From Liolophura sinensis (lineage: Eukaryota > Mollusca > Polyplacophora > Chitonida > Chitonidae): 60,000 bases of DNA. Made by a program: the position numbers and the translations under genes. The number at the start of each line of letters is the position of its first letter. Position 1 is the first letter of the stretch. Below, one piece after another: positions 1 to 14,600 of this stretch. The stretch covers positions 19,489,976 to 19,549,975 of the forward strand of contig NC_088298.1 of the NCBI RefSeq assembly GCF_032854445.1, in the 5' to 3' direction. The notes under the pieces were generated by a model. The model saw only the letters and a list, made by a program, of their open reading frames with translations. It ran no database searches and was not told the DNA's origin.

Positions 1-569
1 TATTTTATTTACTTATTTATTTTACAATAAAAATGGATGTGTGTCAAACAATCATGTAGTTTCCACAAGATTCAGTACTGTTTCTAACCGTAAAATTTGT
101 TGAAAAAGTTATTTTATTGGAGACATTGTGTTTGAAAATCTTGTAAAAATTGTTGTGCTATCCCTGAAGGCATCGTTGGTATTAACATTGAGGTAATCAG
201 TATGCTGGGCTTTGTTCCAAATATTCAGAGACTAGAAAAAAGCAGTAAACTGTTGAAAAATTTTGCTGATTCAGTGTAAAAAAAAAACAAATGTGAACAT
301 TGGATTTCTTGTTGGAGTATTGAAAGACAGTTGTAGGAAAGGTAATGGAGAATGTTGGAAGGACAAATGCATGCACCAGCTGTTGCAGTTCAGTGCAATT
401 AACTGATTGATTTCTTAGTTCATAAAACTTCTTTTCTGAAAAAAACACAGGAGGCAGCTTGTAGGATTTGTGCATACGTTAAGTAAAAATTTGTTTATGT
501 TATTGCAATATTCTGGTACCCTGAATGGCCGTAAATTTTGTCTTTGACATGTCCATTTCTGCTGATGCC

Positions 570-660
570 AAGAGCTCTGTTGAATTTAGAAAGGTGTTCT
601 TAGGTGTGCTTGGAACGTGTGATGATATTCTACTGGAAAATGGTTTCAGCACGAAAAATA
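570..660. repeat. Unnamed dispersed repeat, copy 1
   Basis: It shares TTCTTAGGTGTGCTTGGAAC...GATGATATTCTACTGG with copies near 12455-12540 and 25450-25550, all in the same orientation. No known family was recognised. Confidence 0.65.
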
Positions 661-1196
661 ATGTTTCGTGACATTCATTTGCCTCTTGTTGGCGAAATTT
701 GATATTAATAGGGTACTTGTGCATAAAATTCAACTGAAAGTCACCATCACCATTTTGTGCATGTAATATCTCAGTTGCCTTGTGCCATTTTTTTTTTTTC
801 GTTTAAAAAATGTATAACTTTACCGAGGTAGAACAGTTATGACTTGAGTTAAAAAAAATACGGTTTTAGAATTAAATTCAAGAGTAGGATAAATATCAGC
901 TGGAGCACATTTAGTATGGAACTGGCATCCTGAAGCTGACTGTGGTGTAACTGAGACATTGATGTACTTGTATATTGTTGATTCCGAGTATGGCGTAAAA
1001 AACTCTAAGCAAAGGAAATAAATACTGTATTGTACCTAAAGTTAATTGTTTTTAAAGTGACACATTTCCCTTGATTCTGACTGATTCATCCACCTTATAG
1101 GGCCAGTTAAGAGAGGTTTTTTTTGTGAAGTTTGATTAATTTTTTATGAGAAAACCTGCTGGAATGATGTGTCATTTTAAGGTCATGCTCTTAAGT

Positions 1197-1369
1197 CCAG
1201 CCCATGGTGACTTCCTCTCCGGCCATAAGTGGGTAGGTCCGGCAGCAACTTGCGGATGGTCGTGGTTTTCCCAGTTTCCTCCCACCATAATGCTTGCCAC
1301 TGTTGTATAAGTGAAATATTCTTGAGGACAGCATAAAACATCATAATTAAATAAATGAATAAATAAATT
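1197..1369 (+). mobile_element. SINE (family A) fragment, 3' part
   Basis: It retains the core GGATGGTCGTGG...TTTCCTCCCACCATAATG and the tail AAGTGAAATATTCTTGAGGA...AAATAAATGAATAAATAAA, without the tRNA head. Confidence 0.9.
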
Positions 1370-1746
1370 GATTTGTGCAGTGTGGCGTGTTACCTTGCTC
1401 TGCCATATGTTACCATGTGTTTGAATGGCTGTGTTTGTTGGTATGCTAAATGTACAGTAAATGCGTGGTTGTCAAAATGAGACGGTTGCTGAACGTGGTC
1501 TGTATACATGTAGCATGTCTAGTGTACACCATGGGTCTGCAGGGAGACGGTCAGGTATGGCACAGCTAAAAGGTAGGATAAGTAATCAATGAGGAAATTA
1601 TAGGATGCACCTGTAATTGTGTTGTTGTGGATTGGAATGAAAAAGTTTGTGTTGATATCGTGTAATGTGTGTACAAAATGCACGTGAATGGGGTGTGTAG
1701 GCTTCGTGTTGGAATTAGCTGGTGTCTGACCTGATATGAAACTTAC

Positions 1747-2110
1747 CACTTCGCTGGGCTAATCACTAATGCCTCTGCCTCAAAGTTGGGAGACCTGGGA
1801 TCAAATCCCGTTCTGGTCATGCCAAAGACTTTAAAAACGGTACCTGTTGCTGCCTCGCGTGGTGCTCAGCACTGAGAGTTTAGAGCAGTCAGTATATATG
1901 ATTTGAAGGGATGTCATGTCTGGTGTCTTCTGTATGATACCTTAGTGAAGGCGGCATGGACTGGGGGGTCGTGGGTTCCCTCCCACCATAATCCTGGCCC
2001 TGCTACAAGGTGATACAATTTATGTACTCACAGCTAACAACTCTCTGTCATTATATGGCTGAAAAATTTTTCAGTACGACTTAAAAACCCAAACATACAT
2101 ACATTCATAC
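1747..2110 (+). mobile_element. SINE (family B) with a family-A-like core patch
   Basis: The tRNA-like head includes the B box GGATCAAATCCCG. The body has GATGTCATGTCTGGTGTCTT and GAAGGCGGCATGGACTGG, then GTCGTGGGTTCCCTCCCACC ATAATCCTGGCC as in family A, then the family-B tail (ATATGGCTGAAAAATTTTTC, AGTACGACTTAAAAACCC). Confidence 0.75.
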
Positions 2111-2490
2111 TAGTATGAAACCTGCAGACCACATGCATACAGTTCCCTGCATAGTCACTGAGCAACAGAGAAGCTAATACTGTATCTAATGTTGTATCCA
2201 GCCCCTGTGAGGTGGGATCTGTTCATTTTACATTACAGGTGTAAATGCTTTGTGTCCCAGGTAGGGAATAGGCTTTTACTTAATGCTATCTCATTCCTTT
2301 TCCAAACCAATGACACAGGAGGTGTGGGTTCAAATCCGGCTTTGGACAGGGAATTATATGGTGACAGTTGGCAGTTATTGATGCTCATTTTGCTTTTTTG
2401 CACAATGTGAAAAGGAACATCATACTGAAGACAGCAATTCCTTAAAAAGTTGACAAACTGAAACTTCAGAATTGTTTTGTTTCTTTGCAG

Positions 2491-2694
2491 ATGTTTGCAA
2501 CAGCGCCAATCTCCCGGAGGTTGAAATACTAAGTCTTATTGAGGAGCAGATCCCCAAATATCGACTCCGCGCGGATACGATCACTGACTTTCAGGGCTAT
2601 AACAACGAAGACTGGATACAGACACCGATAATCTCCATAGATACCGACCTTGAACTTACTGAAGAACAGATTGAAGAAACCCTGAAATATTTCA
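2491..2694 (+). CDS. TRAK: TRAK exon A, N-terminal HAP1_N segment
   Basis: The acceptor is TTTCTTTGCAG and the donor is A|GTAAGT. The exon begins with two bases of a split codon, so the upstream exon ends in phase 1. It encodes (D)[19 protein letters not shown] and ends [11 protein letters not shown]. This matches the vertebrate TRAK1 block that runs from DVCNS to [10 protein letters not shown] almost residue for residue. The exon leaves one base over (phase 1), which sets the requirement for any alternative first exon joined to the next exon. Confidence 0.95.
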
Positions 2695-5600
2695 GTAAGT
2701 GGATTTTTACTTTTATGGTTTCTCATTTTGTTTACCTTTTCACAGGAATATTTCAGGAAGTTGGATAATCTTTTGTTCATATTTGCATATTTTTTGTTTC
2801 ATAAGATAAACGTCTTATGGACTGGACTCCAAATTTTTTGCTTGGAAAATTTGTATCATTAATTATATTCGAATTGGTTGCAGAAATGTTAAATGAAAAC
2901 TGCTTTATTGAATCAAATATCTTTTTCTAATATTTCATGATAAGACACAGAAGCAGATGAAATATTCTTTTGCACTTTTAAAATCCTTGGTTAAGTATTG
3001 AATATCAGTCAGTCTTGCTTTGGTAGCTACTTGGTTAACATGGCAACAGAATACATGTACCTACAACATAGGTTGTCAGGGCACTAATGTTGTTTGCATA
3101 GGACTCAAGGGAGGTAATTTGGTCCCTTGCACTTTGTGAATGAGTTATCTCCCCTTGATCCACTGTATAAATCTGGACAAACATTGAGCAAGATTTCTTC
3201 AGTTCCTTATGAAAATGTCACAGTATACTTTGTGTACGTGGAATGTGACAAGTGTCTGTTATGATACAAACGATTTTGATTTATTTTGCAAGATTATGAA
3301 CAACGATTAATGTTTGTTTACACACATTATCAGATTGTCTAATGTCAGAGTATGTATATTTGCACACAGTGGGATGTACATGCTAAGTTCTGTGGGTGAT
3401 GACATGCATTAAAGAAAGAAGTCATTACAATACTTCATACTTCACTATACTTAGGATAACATAAGTATCATATCTCAAGTGATAGGTAAAAGAATTCAAG
3501 AAGTTTCTACAAGCATAGTCAGCTGTAGAGTTGGACAGAAACAAAAATATAAAAAACCTTGGCTGGATTCGTTGGTAGCATTACACACAGGTTAAAACCC
3601 CCAGCCAAGTCATGAATGACTATCCTGATATTTATTTATTTATCCGATCGGTGTTTTACGCCGCACTCAAAGAATGTTTCACTTGCGAGACAGCAGCCAC
3701 CATTGTGGTGGAAGGAAACCAAGCAGAGCCTCTGGGAAACTCACGACCATCCGCATGTTGCTGGAGCCCTTCCCACTTATGGACCGAAGAGGATATATGC
3801 ATTTAATGGTGAATTGGTGGTAATTCTAGTGTCTATGCACAGTGGGAGAGTGGAAAGTCAATCAGAGTGTCAGCACAGTAAACATGGTGGGTTTTGAATG
3901 GCTACTGCTACTACAGAGAGACACCAAAATAATCTGAAACAGGACATCAATACACAATGCGCCCCCCCCCCCCCCCCCCCCCCCCGCTGCCGGTACAAAT
4001 AAAAGCTTTTATAGGCTTGAACTCAGAACTAGAGATTTCTATTCCAAATGTTGAGAGGATCTGACAGTGCACCCAGTGTTACAATGAACTGGACATAAAG
4101 GTTTTCCACCTCGGGTACATTCACTTTACCACTGTTAAACAAGCCTGCAAATACACTGCTCCTCGGTTTTGATATATTTAATCCCTGCGGTGGTGGCTCA
4201 TGTTACCTGTTCACCTGAGTGATAGCTTCCTGTCACCTGACACTCACGCACAGGTGTTGACACCACACAGCCATTAGGGGTGATGTAATGTTAAATCAAC
4301 CTCCGTGGGAGGTACATTTGGATCAGTTCAGTACAGCTCACATTAGACCTACTGTGTAGGAGGGTGAAAAAGCAATGAGACCTTGTGTCTGAGGCAAGCT
4401 GATTAATGTGACACACTTTGGGGTGTTGATAACACTAATATTTACATGCATTTATTTATTTATGTTAGTTTTGTATGATTTTTATGGCTAACTTAATACT
4501 GGGTAGGATAACCCATATCAGAGGCAAGGATATGCCAGATGCACTTTGGGTGTTAATGAAGTGAAATATTTACTTATGTTGTTGACTAGTTTTTTCACAA
4601 AATTATTTACGAAAGTTTCACATTTATGAAGAACAATTGTCGGTATTATTATTATTATACAATTAATTATTATTAATGAAATATTGACAGTTCAGATTGT
4701 AATACTGCACATATTACCTCTGGCCATTGTCCACTCAGCTTTTTTGCAAAATCATTTTTACCCAACAGCTCAAAAACACTGTGAAATATGAAACATTATA
4801 TTTGGTTTTTACCACGTGAAAGTGTGAAGTTTCCTCTTGGGTTCAGTTTTCAAAGTGAAGTGTTGTTGATTTACATATCAACAACAATTTAAAAGTGCAA
4901 CATCTGAGAATATCTACACTGAATATCCAAAATTTTGGCCTTGTTTTCAAGCTGGTTTTCAAACAACCTGCCAGAGTCAGGAAAGCTTATGCACAGATGA
5001 GTCTGTTGTTTAAACTTGGTCAAGGGGTATAGAAGTGAATCTGAACACCTGTCAACAAAAGTGAACATATTTTACCATGTTTGGAGCAATTATTGGAGTA
5101 AAGTCTGAGGGACGGACAGACAGACAGACAGACAGATTAATAATGTTGTACTTTTGCTAAGGCCCAGGATAATGAGTGTAATCAGAGTGATGGTATAAGC
5201 TGAGACAGGCACGGGAGACATGACGGACGCTACAGAGTACACCGTATATAAGATGTCGCTAACTGTCATTAAATGAGAAAAAACCAAAGGCGACAGTACA
5301 ACATTCCTGTGCAGCATCAGGCTGTGCTACATTCAGACACCACACACAGCTAAGATAATATGAGGACTCTTTGCTGAGCCTCTGTATTGTTTAGATCATG
5401 TCATCGCAAAATGTCAACAATCTTATATTTGTTTGCCAGACATGTTTTTCTGGCTGAATTCGTCAATTTTTTTTTTTTTTTTTTTACCTTCCCCTACTTA
5501 AATACTGACGTTGTTCAAATTAACTTTCACAGTTTTGTATTTTTAGTTTATGTTCGGATTTTTTCGTGCTGTCAAATAAAGAAATGTTTATGGCTGAAAG

Positions 5601-8600
5601 GTTGATGTCTGTATTAAGATAAGAAATTATCAACTAAAAGGGCTGAGAGTAGAAGTCTACAGTTCCTAGCCATTCTCTACAGTGTTAACTCAGATACAAT
5701 ATTGTATACTAGATGCCGTATGCAGGTATTCGTAACTTACCTTTTTCATTGAAAATGATACAAAAATACCCTTTAAATATGAAATTAAATTTACACCTAA
5801 TATAATTTAATATATATCCTGTGTCTTGATCATTTCCACAACTGAAAGCATTAATGTCATACACATATTGTTAACCCTTGAAAAAAATGGTTGACTCTAG
5901 TTAGCATGCTTTCCTATGTAATTCTCATTTTTGTACAAGCTCATGGGTTGATCTATTGCATTGTTCAGGGGGGGGGGGGTTAGGTATATATATGTATCAA
6001 CTCAGTAAGGTTCCAGAACAGCCGAGGTATTTATATTCTAAAATCTATACTAGTGACCCAGAAGGTACCTTCTCCAGGGAGCTGACCCAGATGTCTTAAT
6101 TAATCAAATTTTTTTTAAAATTTACTTTGTTTTCTATTATTTGGTAAACTCAGGCTTGCTTCATTTTAATATTTGTTAGTGACAGAATTAGGCTTCCACA
6201 GAAGTTATAAAGCCTACGTGAGACCATTCTCTGTGGTTTCCCCTCAAGACTTGGCAAACATTTTGTCTTTTTCAAGACATGATCTGACTTGATGTACCAA
6301 CTTGTCGACAAAGCCGTAACATTATAGACTTCCCCTGTGTGACTTGTAGCTGATGTTTCCCTGCAGTGTTGACAAGCAGAGCATGTGATTGGAGGATATT
6401 TTTTCCTGTTACCATAGTAACCCAGATTTCAGGGACCTGGAGAATGATGTAATTTTTAAAACTACATTTGCCAATTTGAGAGTTTGTGGGAAACATTTCA
6501 CTGAAATGTGTGCATTAGTCAATGTACTGTAAGTCATCAATCAAATTCTGCAGCAGAGTTTAGTTTCTGAAAGTATCCAAATTATTGACGCTCGGAAAAA
6601 GTGAAATTGGTGGTTGTCGTTGTTCCTGATTCGTACAGTTGTACATTGGAACCGCTATGACAAATCTTGTAGATTTGGAAAACATTGCGCATTTGGAAAA
6701 AGGTAAGACTCGATCCTGACAACATATAGTATATGTATGCACACTTTTTCTCATTAGGCATCAAGTCATTTTCTCACATTTTGTTTCCGTATTACTTTTT
6801 ACGTGCACAATGCAAATGCATATACTAGCACTTGTAGATTAACAGTGAACATGCAAAAGTCATTAATTAACTAATTCATCAGTAAATACCATATCATTTA
6901 ATAATCAGGCTACATTCTCTTTCTTGTGTTTATCGTTTTGATCTAAAAGTTTTTCCATAAAGTGATCATTTGCCTCATGACATTGTTTTATTTGCCTTTT
7001 ATATTTAAAATGAATTTGTAGGGGAATAACTTCATTTGTAATTTGTCCTACTGTAGTTCAACCTTTTCGCAAGTGTTTATTCAAGCTTGCATATTCTGAA
7101 GGCATTATTCTGTGTGATAAAATTATACTTTTTGTGAAGCCCTGAAAATGATCAGTTCCACCAGTGTTGTATTGTCCCCAAAATCAAGTATTAAGTGTAC
7201 ATAAATTGCTCTGAAATTTGCTCTTTCATTTGCGAAAAGATTGAAGAATTAGGGTATTACTGTTCTCTGACATTTTATGTGGACACCCACAAACGTAAAG
7301 CTAGCATGTGCACTGACTGTCATACATCTGCCTTGAAGTATCCATTCTTGCCTCCATTTACCTACCAGAGTTTTATTGAATAATTTATAGAAAAGCCAAG
7401 AACTTGACTTGCAACTCTAAATAATTAAAAACGTGTATGAATTAAGCATTGTTGATGAAAAACATCACGGTGGCACTCACACAGGTAAGCATGTACAGGT
7501 TTTTGATTCTTTGCCAAGTCTACACGTAATAATTTTTGTGGACATTTTTAAAGTAGTTGTCAGGACTGGATAGGATTGTGTACCTGAGGTTTACTTTTGA
7601 CTGGTTTTGCACACCTGATTATAGACTGTATTTGTGCGCATCAGGGATATGTACACCTTTGACTGGATTCACTCACCTGTGTAGGTAAGAAACGGCAGTG
7701 TCATTCCTTTCCATTATTTTAGCTGAAATTTGTTGTACAAGAACTTAGCCAGAGTCTACGTTTTCAAGCAGAAGTTTTGATCATGTGTAAGAAACATTTG
7801 GTTCAAACAGTGATATGAAAATTTTGACTAAGTCTAAGACTGCTTTGTGATCGGATATTTGAGACGTCATAAAATACAGCTGTTTGTACTATGATTCCTC
7901 GGGTATGTGAAGAAAAAAAGTGTGGTCTGTTACAAGTTTTGCAATATTTTTGAGTGACTTGAGTATGCTTTACTATAATGGGGTGAAAATCTTGCTTTCC
8001 TTCTTAGTGGATCTCAGGGAAGAGCAAATTGTCGAATTTGCGAATGGAGCGCGCTTAAAATAAAGGACTCCAGTTCATTTTCAGCGTAATCAGATGTTTG
8101 CACGTGCACAGTGAAATTTGAAACGGAACGCTTTAGATAATTAAACTATCATCAGTGATTTTATAAAACAGAGTTCTGTGTGAATGCTTGATATATTACT
8201 AGTCCTTTTCGCTCATAAACAGTTAATATAAACACAGCAAAGCTGGTAAAAATGTCTTAACGGAGTAAAATTTACCTTTTGTTTGAGACTGCTTTTTGTC
8301 TTTTACTGTATATATGTTTCAATTATATAATGACATAAATTAACACACATTGTAGGCCTTGTACATATTGTAGGTTTATTTTAAACTGTTTGTACATGTA
8401 GCATGAATAATTAGTTGCTTAGTATTGCTTGTTAGCTGTGGATATCTTTGAACCCTTGCACTTGCCTGAATAATTTATCTTTTGGGAGAAGTGGAAGTGC
8501 ACAAGCAATTTTAACACAACAAGACTGTTTGACTGTGAGACTCTCACAAAAGCGTTTTAGCATTTTTGACACTCAAGAAAGGTTTGTTTTCATATTTATA

Positions 8601-11600
8601 TGAAGTGCAAAAAAAAACTTTTAAATTTGTATCTTTAGAAGAAAACAATATGGCATTCATGATTTTCGTGATATATAAAAATTTTAAATTTTTTACACAT
8701 CAAGCGTAGCATTGACTGGGCAGTTCATATTCAATTTAAAACTTCTAACAGCATTTTGTTTTTAAAATCTTATTTTTTGTTCTTGTTAGTATGTATTGTA
8801 AATTGATTTTTCATGTTGAAAAGGAAGAAATAAATAGCTGTAAAACTGTATGAAGTCGTGTGATATCATGCTTACATTGTGCATACTCAGCTGTGGTCTT
8901 ATTGTCACAACACACTGTGGTGTCAGGCGATCAGCTCACTGAATTGACATGTTGAACAGTGTGTGTATGTAAGGGAAAAAACATTAATTTACTCGCATCC
9001 GTCCCCAGTCTAGTACAATGTGTTTTACCGTGAGTTACTGCTATTAAATCAGTGTGCGCATTGTCACAGCATTACAGAAAGCTGTATCATTTACATTTGT
9101 TGCTGGATGACTTTGTGATCGGATGAAGTCAGATCTGGATGTTGTCACAGTTTCTATGCAAGTCGATGAAGTCAGATCTGTGCTCTGGTAATAGAAAAAA
9201 GGATGTTGTCACAGTTTCTATGCAAGTCGATGAAGTCAGATCTGTGCTCTGGTAATAGAAAAAAAGATGTTGTCACAGTTTCTATGCAAGTCGATGAAGT
9301 CAGATCTGTGCTCTGGTAATAGAAAAAAGGATGTTGTCACAGTTTCTGTGCAAGTTGATGAAGTCAGATCTGTGCTCTGGTAATAGACAAAAGGATGTTG
9401 TCACAGTTTCTATGCAAGTCGATGAAGTCAGATCTGTGCTCTGGTAATAAGAAAAAGGATGTTGTCACAGTTTCTATGCAAGTCCATGAAACTTGCTCTT
9501 GATGTGATCAAGTGATAGGGGATTAAAAATATAAGACTGAAATTTGTTTCACACTTCTTGAGGAAAAAAAGAAAAAAGCAAAAGAAGATAAATAAGCGAG
9601 GAAACACTGTTAATGGGATAATGGATTTTTGGTTCATGTTTTTAAGTTTATAGGCTCAGTCATATTGATGAAGTTTTGTCTTAACTCAGTGGAAATGCCC
9701 CATGAGTGCTAATAGGTAAATGGTTTATAAGATTTATATACAACAGCTGACTGGTGTGTACACATCTGCCTTCAGATATAACTGTTCCTTTTTTTTTTTT
9801 TCACATTTCACTGTGTCCACTGTTTACCCGTTGACACTGCACAGTGTAGCTCGCGTTGCCATGTGGCAGAAGTATTGTGTAATAACAGTGTTGCGTTGAC
9901 TTACCGTTATAGATTACATTTTGTACTCCGCTCTTCCAGCCCCTGGATGCAGTGGATTTTATTTCTCAACAGTATGCACAAGGGGTTTAATCCTGATAAT
10001 GTGGTGAGCTTTAATTGACACATTGAACGTCACGCCCAAGCTTTGAGTGGCAGGTGGTATAGATGAGAAATGAATACTTGTAAATGATGTTTTAATGTGT
10101 ATGGGTCAATCTATGTTGTAAAGTGAGGTAGGACCTACACCTTGTTAATTGTCAATCTACATGTATGTTGTAACGTGAGGTAGGACCTACACCTTGTTAA
10201 TTAATCTCACTATCAAAGACAACTACTGCGACGTATTTACATTTGTGGGTGGAATGATCAATTGATGGATTTGTTGGTGTTTATCACTGCTCTCGTGACT
10301 TCGAATGATCATGACTGCCAAACCACCAAGAACCTTGGACATATTGTAAAGAACGATGCTGTTAAAATGTGAGACACCCTGTGTACTGTGAATTCTCAAC
10401 TACACGTTCAAATATTTAACCTTATATAGAATGTTAATGCTTCAAATAATTATACAGCCCCTTTGCTAATGAATTTTATTTCTGATGGAAAACAAGAGAG
10501 AATGGCTGCTCTGTCCATGTATTTAAGCTGTTTACCTTTCAAGTACTTAGCTACATGAGACATCTGTTCAATACTGATGATCTTAGATAAGGAATTTTCG
10601 ACATTCCCTTTGCTTCTGTTGATGCCGGGGACTTGGTGGCAATGTGGTCTCTCCTCTCTTTAGTCTCTTGTGAGGTCTTTGATGGAAGTTTGATGGAGAA
10701 CCCCAGATTTCCACTAATATGATGTGATGTGTGTCGCATGTTGGAAAGTTCCCCATTAACTCACCAAAGGTTGATGGTTTATCACGGCCATCCCAGTTTC
10801 TTCCACTCGTAAAACTAACCACCATCGTATTAGTCTTGAGCCTGACTTTAAGCAACAGTGAAAAGGATAAATATTAATAAATAACTCAAAAAAAAAAAAG
10901 GATTGAGGTAAAAGTACTTGTGCACTCAGCGACACCAGTGAGCCTATCTCCACTAAAACCTTATTGACCCCACATTTATGTAGACTTACTTTCGAAATTG
11001 ATTACCGGCGCAAAAAAATATATACACACTGTTATTTTCGTGCTCGGCTGCTCGTCTGCTTATAGATTCACCACAGGTAGGAAGGGTTGCCATTGGAGAT
11101 GCCACTAACCGCTGTGGTGAATTGATTTTCAGATGGATCCATGTGATATGGTCTCTTAGTGATAGTATTATTATACTTTTTCTCACCCCCTGGCCAGACA
11201 GGCCTGGTGTTATATCATTGGGAGCATGAGCTAATACTACATAAGTGGTGGTGTTATTTGATAAAGCTTTATGTAAATATATGCCTGCCTAAAGTACACA
11301 CCCGTGTGAGCTTTCCCTGTTGTCATCCATATACTGATATATGTATATACATGTATGTATACAGAACCTTTGATATATGTATGTATGCATGTAGGTATTG
11401 ATATCTGCCCTTGTGTTGCCTGTTGGTGGTGGTCTACCCCAGGTGTTCACATCTTTTCCACCCATACAACTTGCTGTTATATAGAAGTGGAAAATTCTAG
11501 AGTATATGGCATAAAACAGCTATCAAATAAATAAAACTGTCCATGTGACAACTAGGCTGCTTCTTTATGTACGCAAGTGAAAACTTTTAGGTCATTAGAT

Positions 11601-14600
11601 AACAGTTAATCAGTGGACACTCTTTGTGTTGGTTGGACCATGCTTGTCTAAAATTTGACTGGTTCTGTGTTTGACTTAAAGTTTCATTCATGACTAAGTT
11701 ACTCATTTGGCCTGATTCTGAGAGTTGTATTGATATTTGAATGGTATTTTGAGGTTTGTTTGGAATTGCCTGCTGGATTTGCCATCACCTGGCAACCACA
11801 TCTTCATTACTGACAAACAGCGGCATCGTACACATGAGAAATCAAACCGCTCTCACTGTTTCAGATGTATTCATTATTGTTGACCTAGCAAATTGTAGGT
11901 TTCCTTACATCCTGCTGGACCTTTCTGATGTGGAATCTGAGCTTTGAGTCTTTGGTATTTGATTGCTATGGTTACCATGTGTGTTCAGTGTATATGAATC
12001 TAGTCAACTCTGTACAACTGTCTGTGTACCTACCTGGTAGAGCTCGTGTCCAGTACTAAGTTACTTGTGTTTTTGACCAGCCCTGATAGCACAGCTGGTA
12101 GAGCATCCGCTTCGGGAGCAGTAGAACCATGGTCAACCCTGGATTGAGTCACACCTAAGACTTTGAAAGAGGAAGTTGTAACTTCCTCGCTTGGCGTTCA
12201 GCATGAAGGGGAAAGTACAATGACTGGTTGACCCACATCAGTATAATGGCTCAGGCAGGGTGGCTTACTTGCCTTCAGTAAGGCATCTCAGTGAAGCAGC
12301 ACTAGATAAAAGAGCAGTGGAAATCTGTCCTACAACAAGGAGGCACATTAGATGCACTCTAAGGATTCCTTCGTCATCATATCACTGAAAAATTGTTAAG
12401 TGCAACGATAAACCCCAATCACTCACTCACTCACCCATTTTTTTTTTGTGATTCTTCGAGTTCTTTTGATCCATTAGAAGATGTTCTGAGGTGTGCTTGG
12501 AAGGTAAGATGATATCCTACCAGAATAACAGCACCAAGAGTTACATTTGAAGACTTTTATACACCAGTAAAAATATAATCTTGTTTGCAGATTTTGAGGG
12601 TATATAGTACAGGTGTATTGTACTAATGTACTTAGAGCAGGTGCCTGCTGGATTTGCCATCACCTGACAACCATGTCTTCATTATTAATGAACAGTGGCA
12701 TCGTTCACCCAGAAATCTGTTGTACTTTATGCCTTCACCTCGGGGCCTGTGGTAAGAGTTTGTGCAAGAGCAAGTGGAGCCCTGGTTTGTGTGTATAATG
12801 CACGGTCATGATTCATTATCAGGAGCCCGTTGCTGATTATTGAAGCTCGAATTATAAGACAAACCTAGGATTAGTTGATTAATATTGGACACGTGTCTGA
12901 GAAAAGATGGTGTTGTAGGCAGTGTGTATAGAGTGACATATTGGTTGTCAAGGAATATCTTTGTAGTTTATGAGAAGGGAAACATTTGTCGGCCAGTCCA
13001 AGATCACATGGAAATTTGCAACTGTTTAAGACAAAATGCACATACATGTACTGTATATTGGAGATATTTGAGAGTGGGTTCAAGGAAAACAATCTGTTGT
13101 TGGATCTTTTGATGTTTAGGTGTGTTTAAGACTGTTCAAGATTTGTAGATACATGTATTATGACTGGATCATTTAATTTCTGGACGTGTTGGAGAGAGAT
13201 TTCAAGGAAAGGAAGATGATCATTTGATTTTTAAAGGTTTGTCTTGGTGTGATTTGGATATTGCTAAACATTTTAGCGTTAATATGTTGGCACTATTCTA
13301 TTATCAAAGTGCTTCTGTTCCCTATTGGCACATAGTTCTGTAGGCATACTGTGTGTGTTCTTGATAAATCAAATTTGACAGACCGGAAATTTTATCTTTA
13401 GATTATTATTACAGTATACCCCTATGGTATAAATTTATATGCTCTTAAGATGACTTATATAGGAGATGATTCGTAACAGTTGGACGTTAAAGTATACATA
13501 TGCTTTTAAGTGTATGGCTATAAACATATAAGCTTAACATAAGTGGTGTGACAATCCAAGTTTTAATAAGACTTAATTTAGTCACAGATTTGACCAAGCC
13601 TTGGAATGCTTCAAAACCCTGTTTCAGCACTGTCAATGCTTAATCCCTAATACTGTGTGACTTATCTCTTACCTGTGAGGTTAAGCAGGATTAAACCTTG
13701 CCTATAACAGGATTAGTACCTTCATCAGGGACAACTTGTATTTTGAGGGGTATAGGGAAGTATAGTGACATTGCAGTTTCTATTTTATCGGGTTTTCATG
13801 AGGTCAGGCCTGGTGTTATACGGACTGGATTTAAATCTGTGTCACTATTGTTATTGTGTGGCCAAGGACAGCCAGGTTAACTGAGTTTTCTCATTATCTC
13901 ACCTAGCATACCTGGTTACACCTGATAGGCTTAAAAAGCCACAGGTAGTACAGGTAAACCTATACTACAACGTTGATTCCAGTATGTGGATTTTAAAAGC
14001 TCCATAAAACCTTTTGTGTTCGGCAGTTGTGATTGTTAATACCTGAACTTACCTGTCGATTTACCTGAGAAATCTAGGCTATATGGACACAGGTCGATAT
14101 ATTAAGTGGTATGATTTCAAGGCGGTTGTAATGTGTGGTTCTGAAAGCGTAAGTACACCTGTGATTGTGGGTACCTGTCCTTTTACGCAGGAACCTTAAC
14201 GACTCTTAGAAAGGTGAAACAAGCTCCGGACTTCTCCTGTGTTGTATTGGTGGTTCTCCAAGCTCAAGAATAGTACAGCAAGAACTTCTGTTATTGTGGA
14301 TACCTGTTATTGTGGATACCTGTTATTGTCTGTGTTTTAGGTAAGAATCCTAATAACTCGTGGGCAAATAATACAGACATACAAGGTTCAGACTTGGCCA
14401 GTTCTATATTGATGATTCCCCAAGCTCAAGAATAGCACAGTAGGAATATCTGTTGTTGTGGATACCTGAAATTACCTGTGCTTTTAGGGAAGAATCCTAA
14501 TGACTCTTGGACAGGTAAGACATGGTTCAGACTTGTCTTAGCTGTTTTATTGATCATCTTCCTCCAAGCTCAGTTAATACTACCAGTGGTTACCTGACTG

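Larger units (their letters stand above)
1..2490 (+). other. Intron (or 5' flank) upstream of TRAK exon A
   Basis: There is no exon with a phase-1 donor that I can support here, so the start-codon exon probably lies left of the window. The stretch holds a SINE fragment (1197-1369), a second-family SINE (1747-2110), a tRNA-like B-box scrap near 2325-2355 and one copy of a dispersed repeat (570-660). The rest shows nothing recognisable. Confidence 0.6.

Noticed and set aside
2189-2410. Possible TRAK start-codon exon (MLYPAPVRWDLF...)
   Set aside because: Its donors are in the wrong phase for exon A, and the peptide does not resemble TRAK N-termini.
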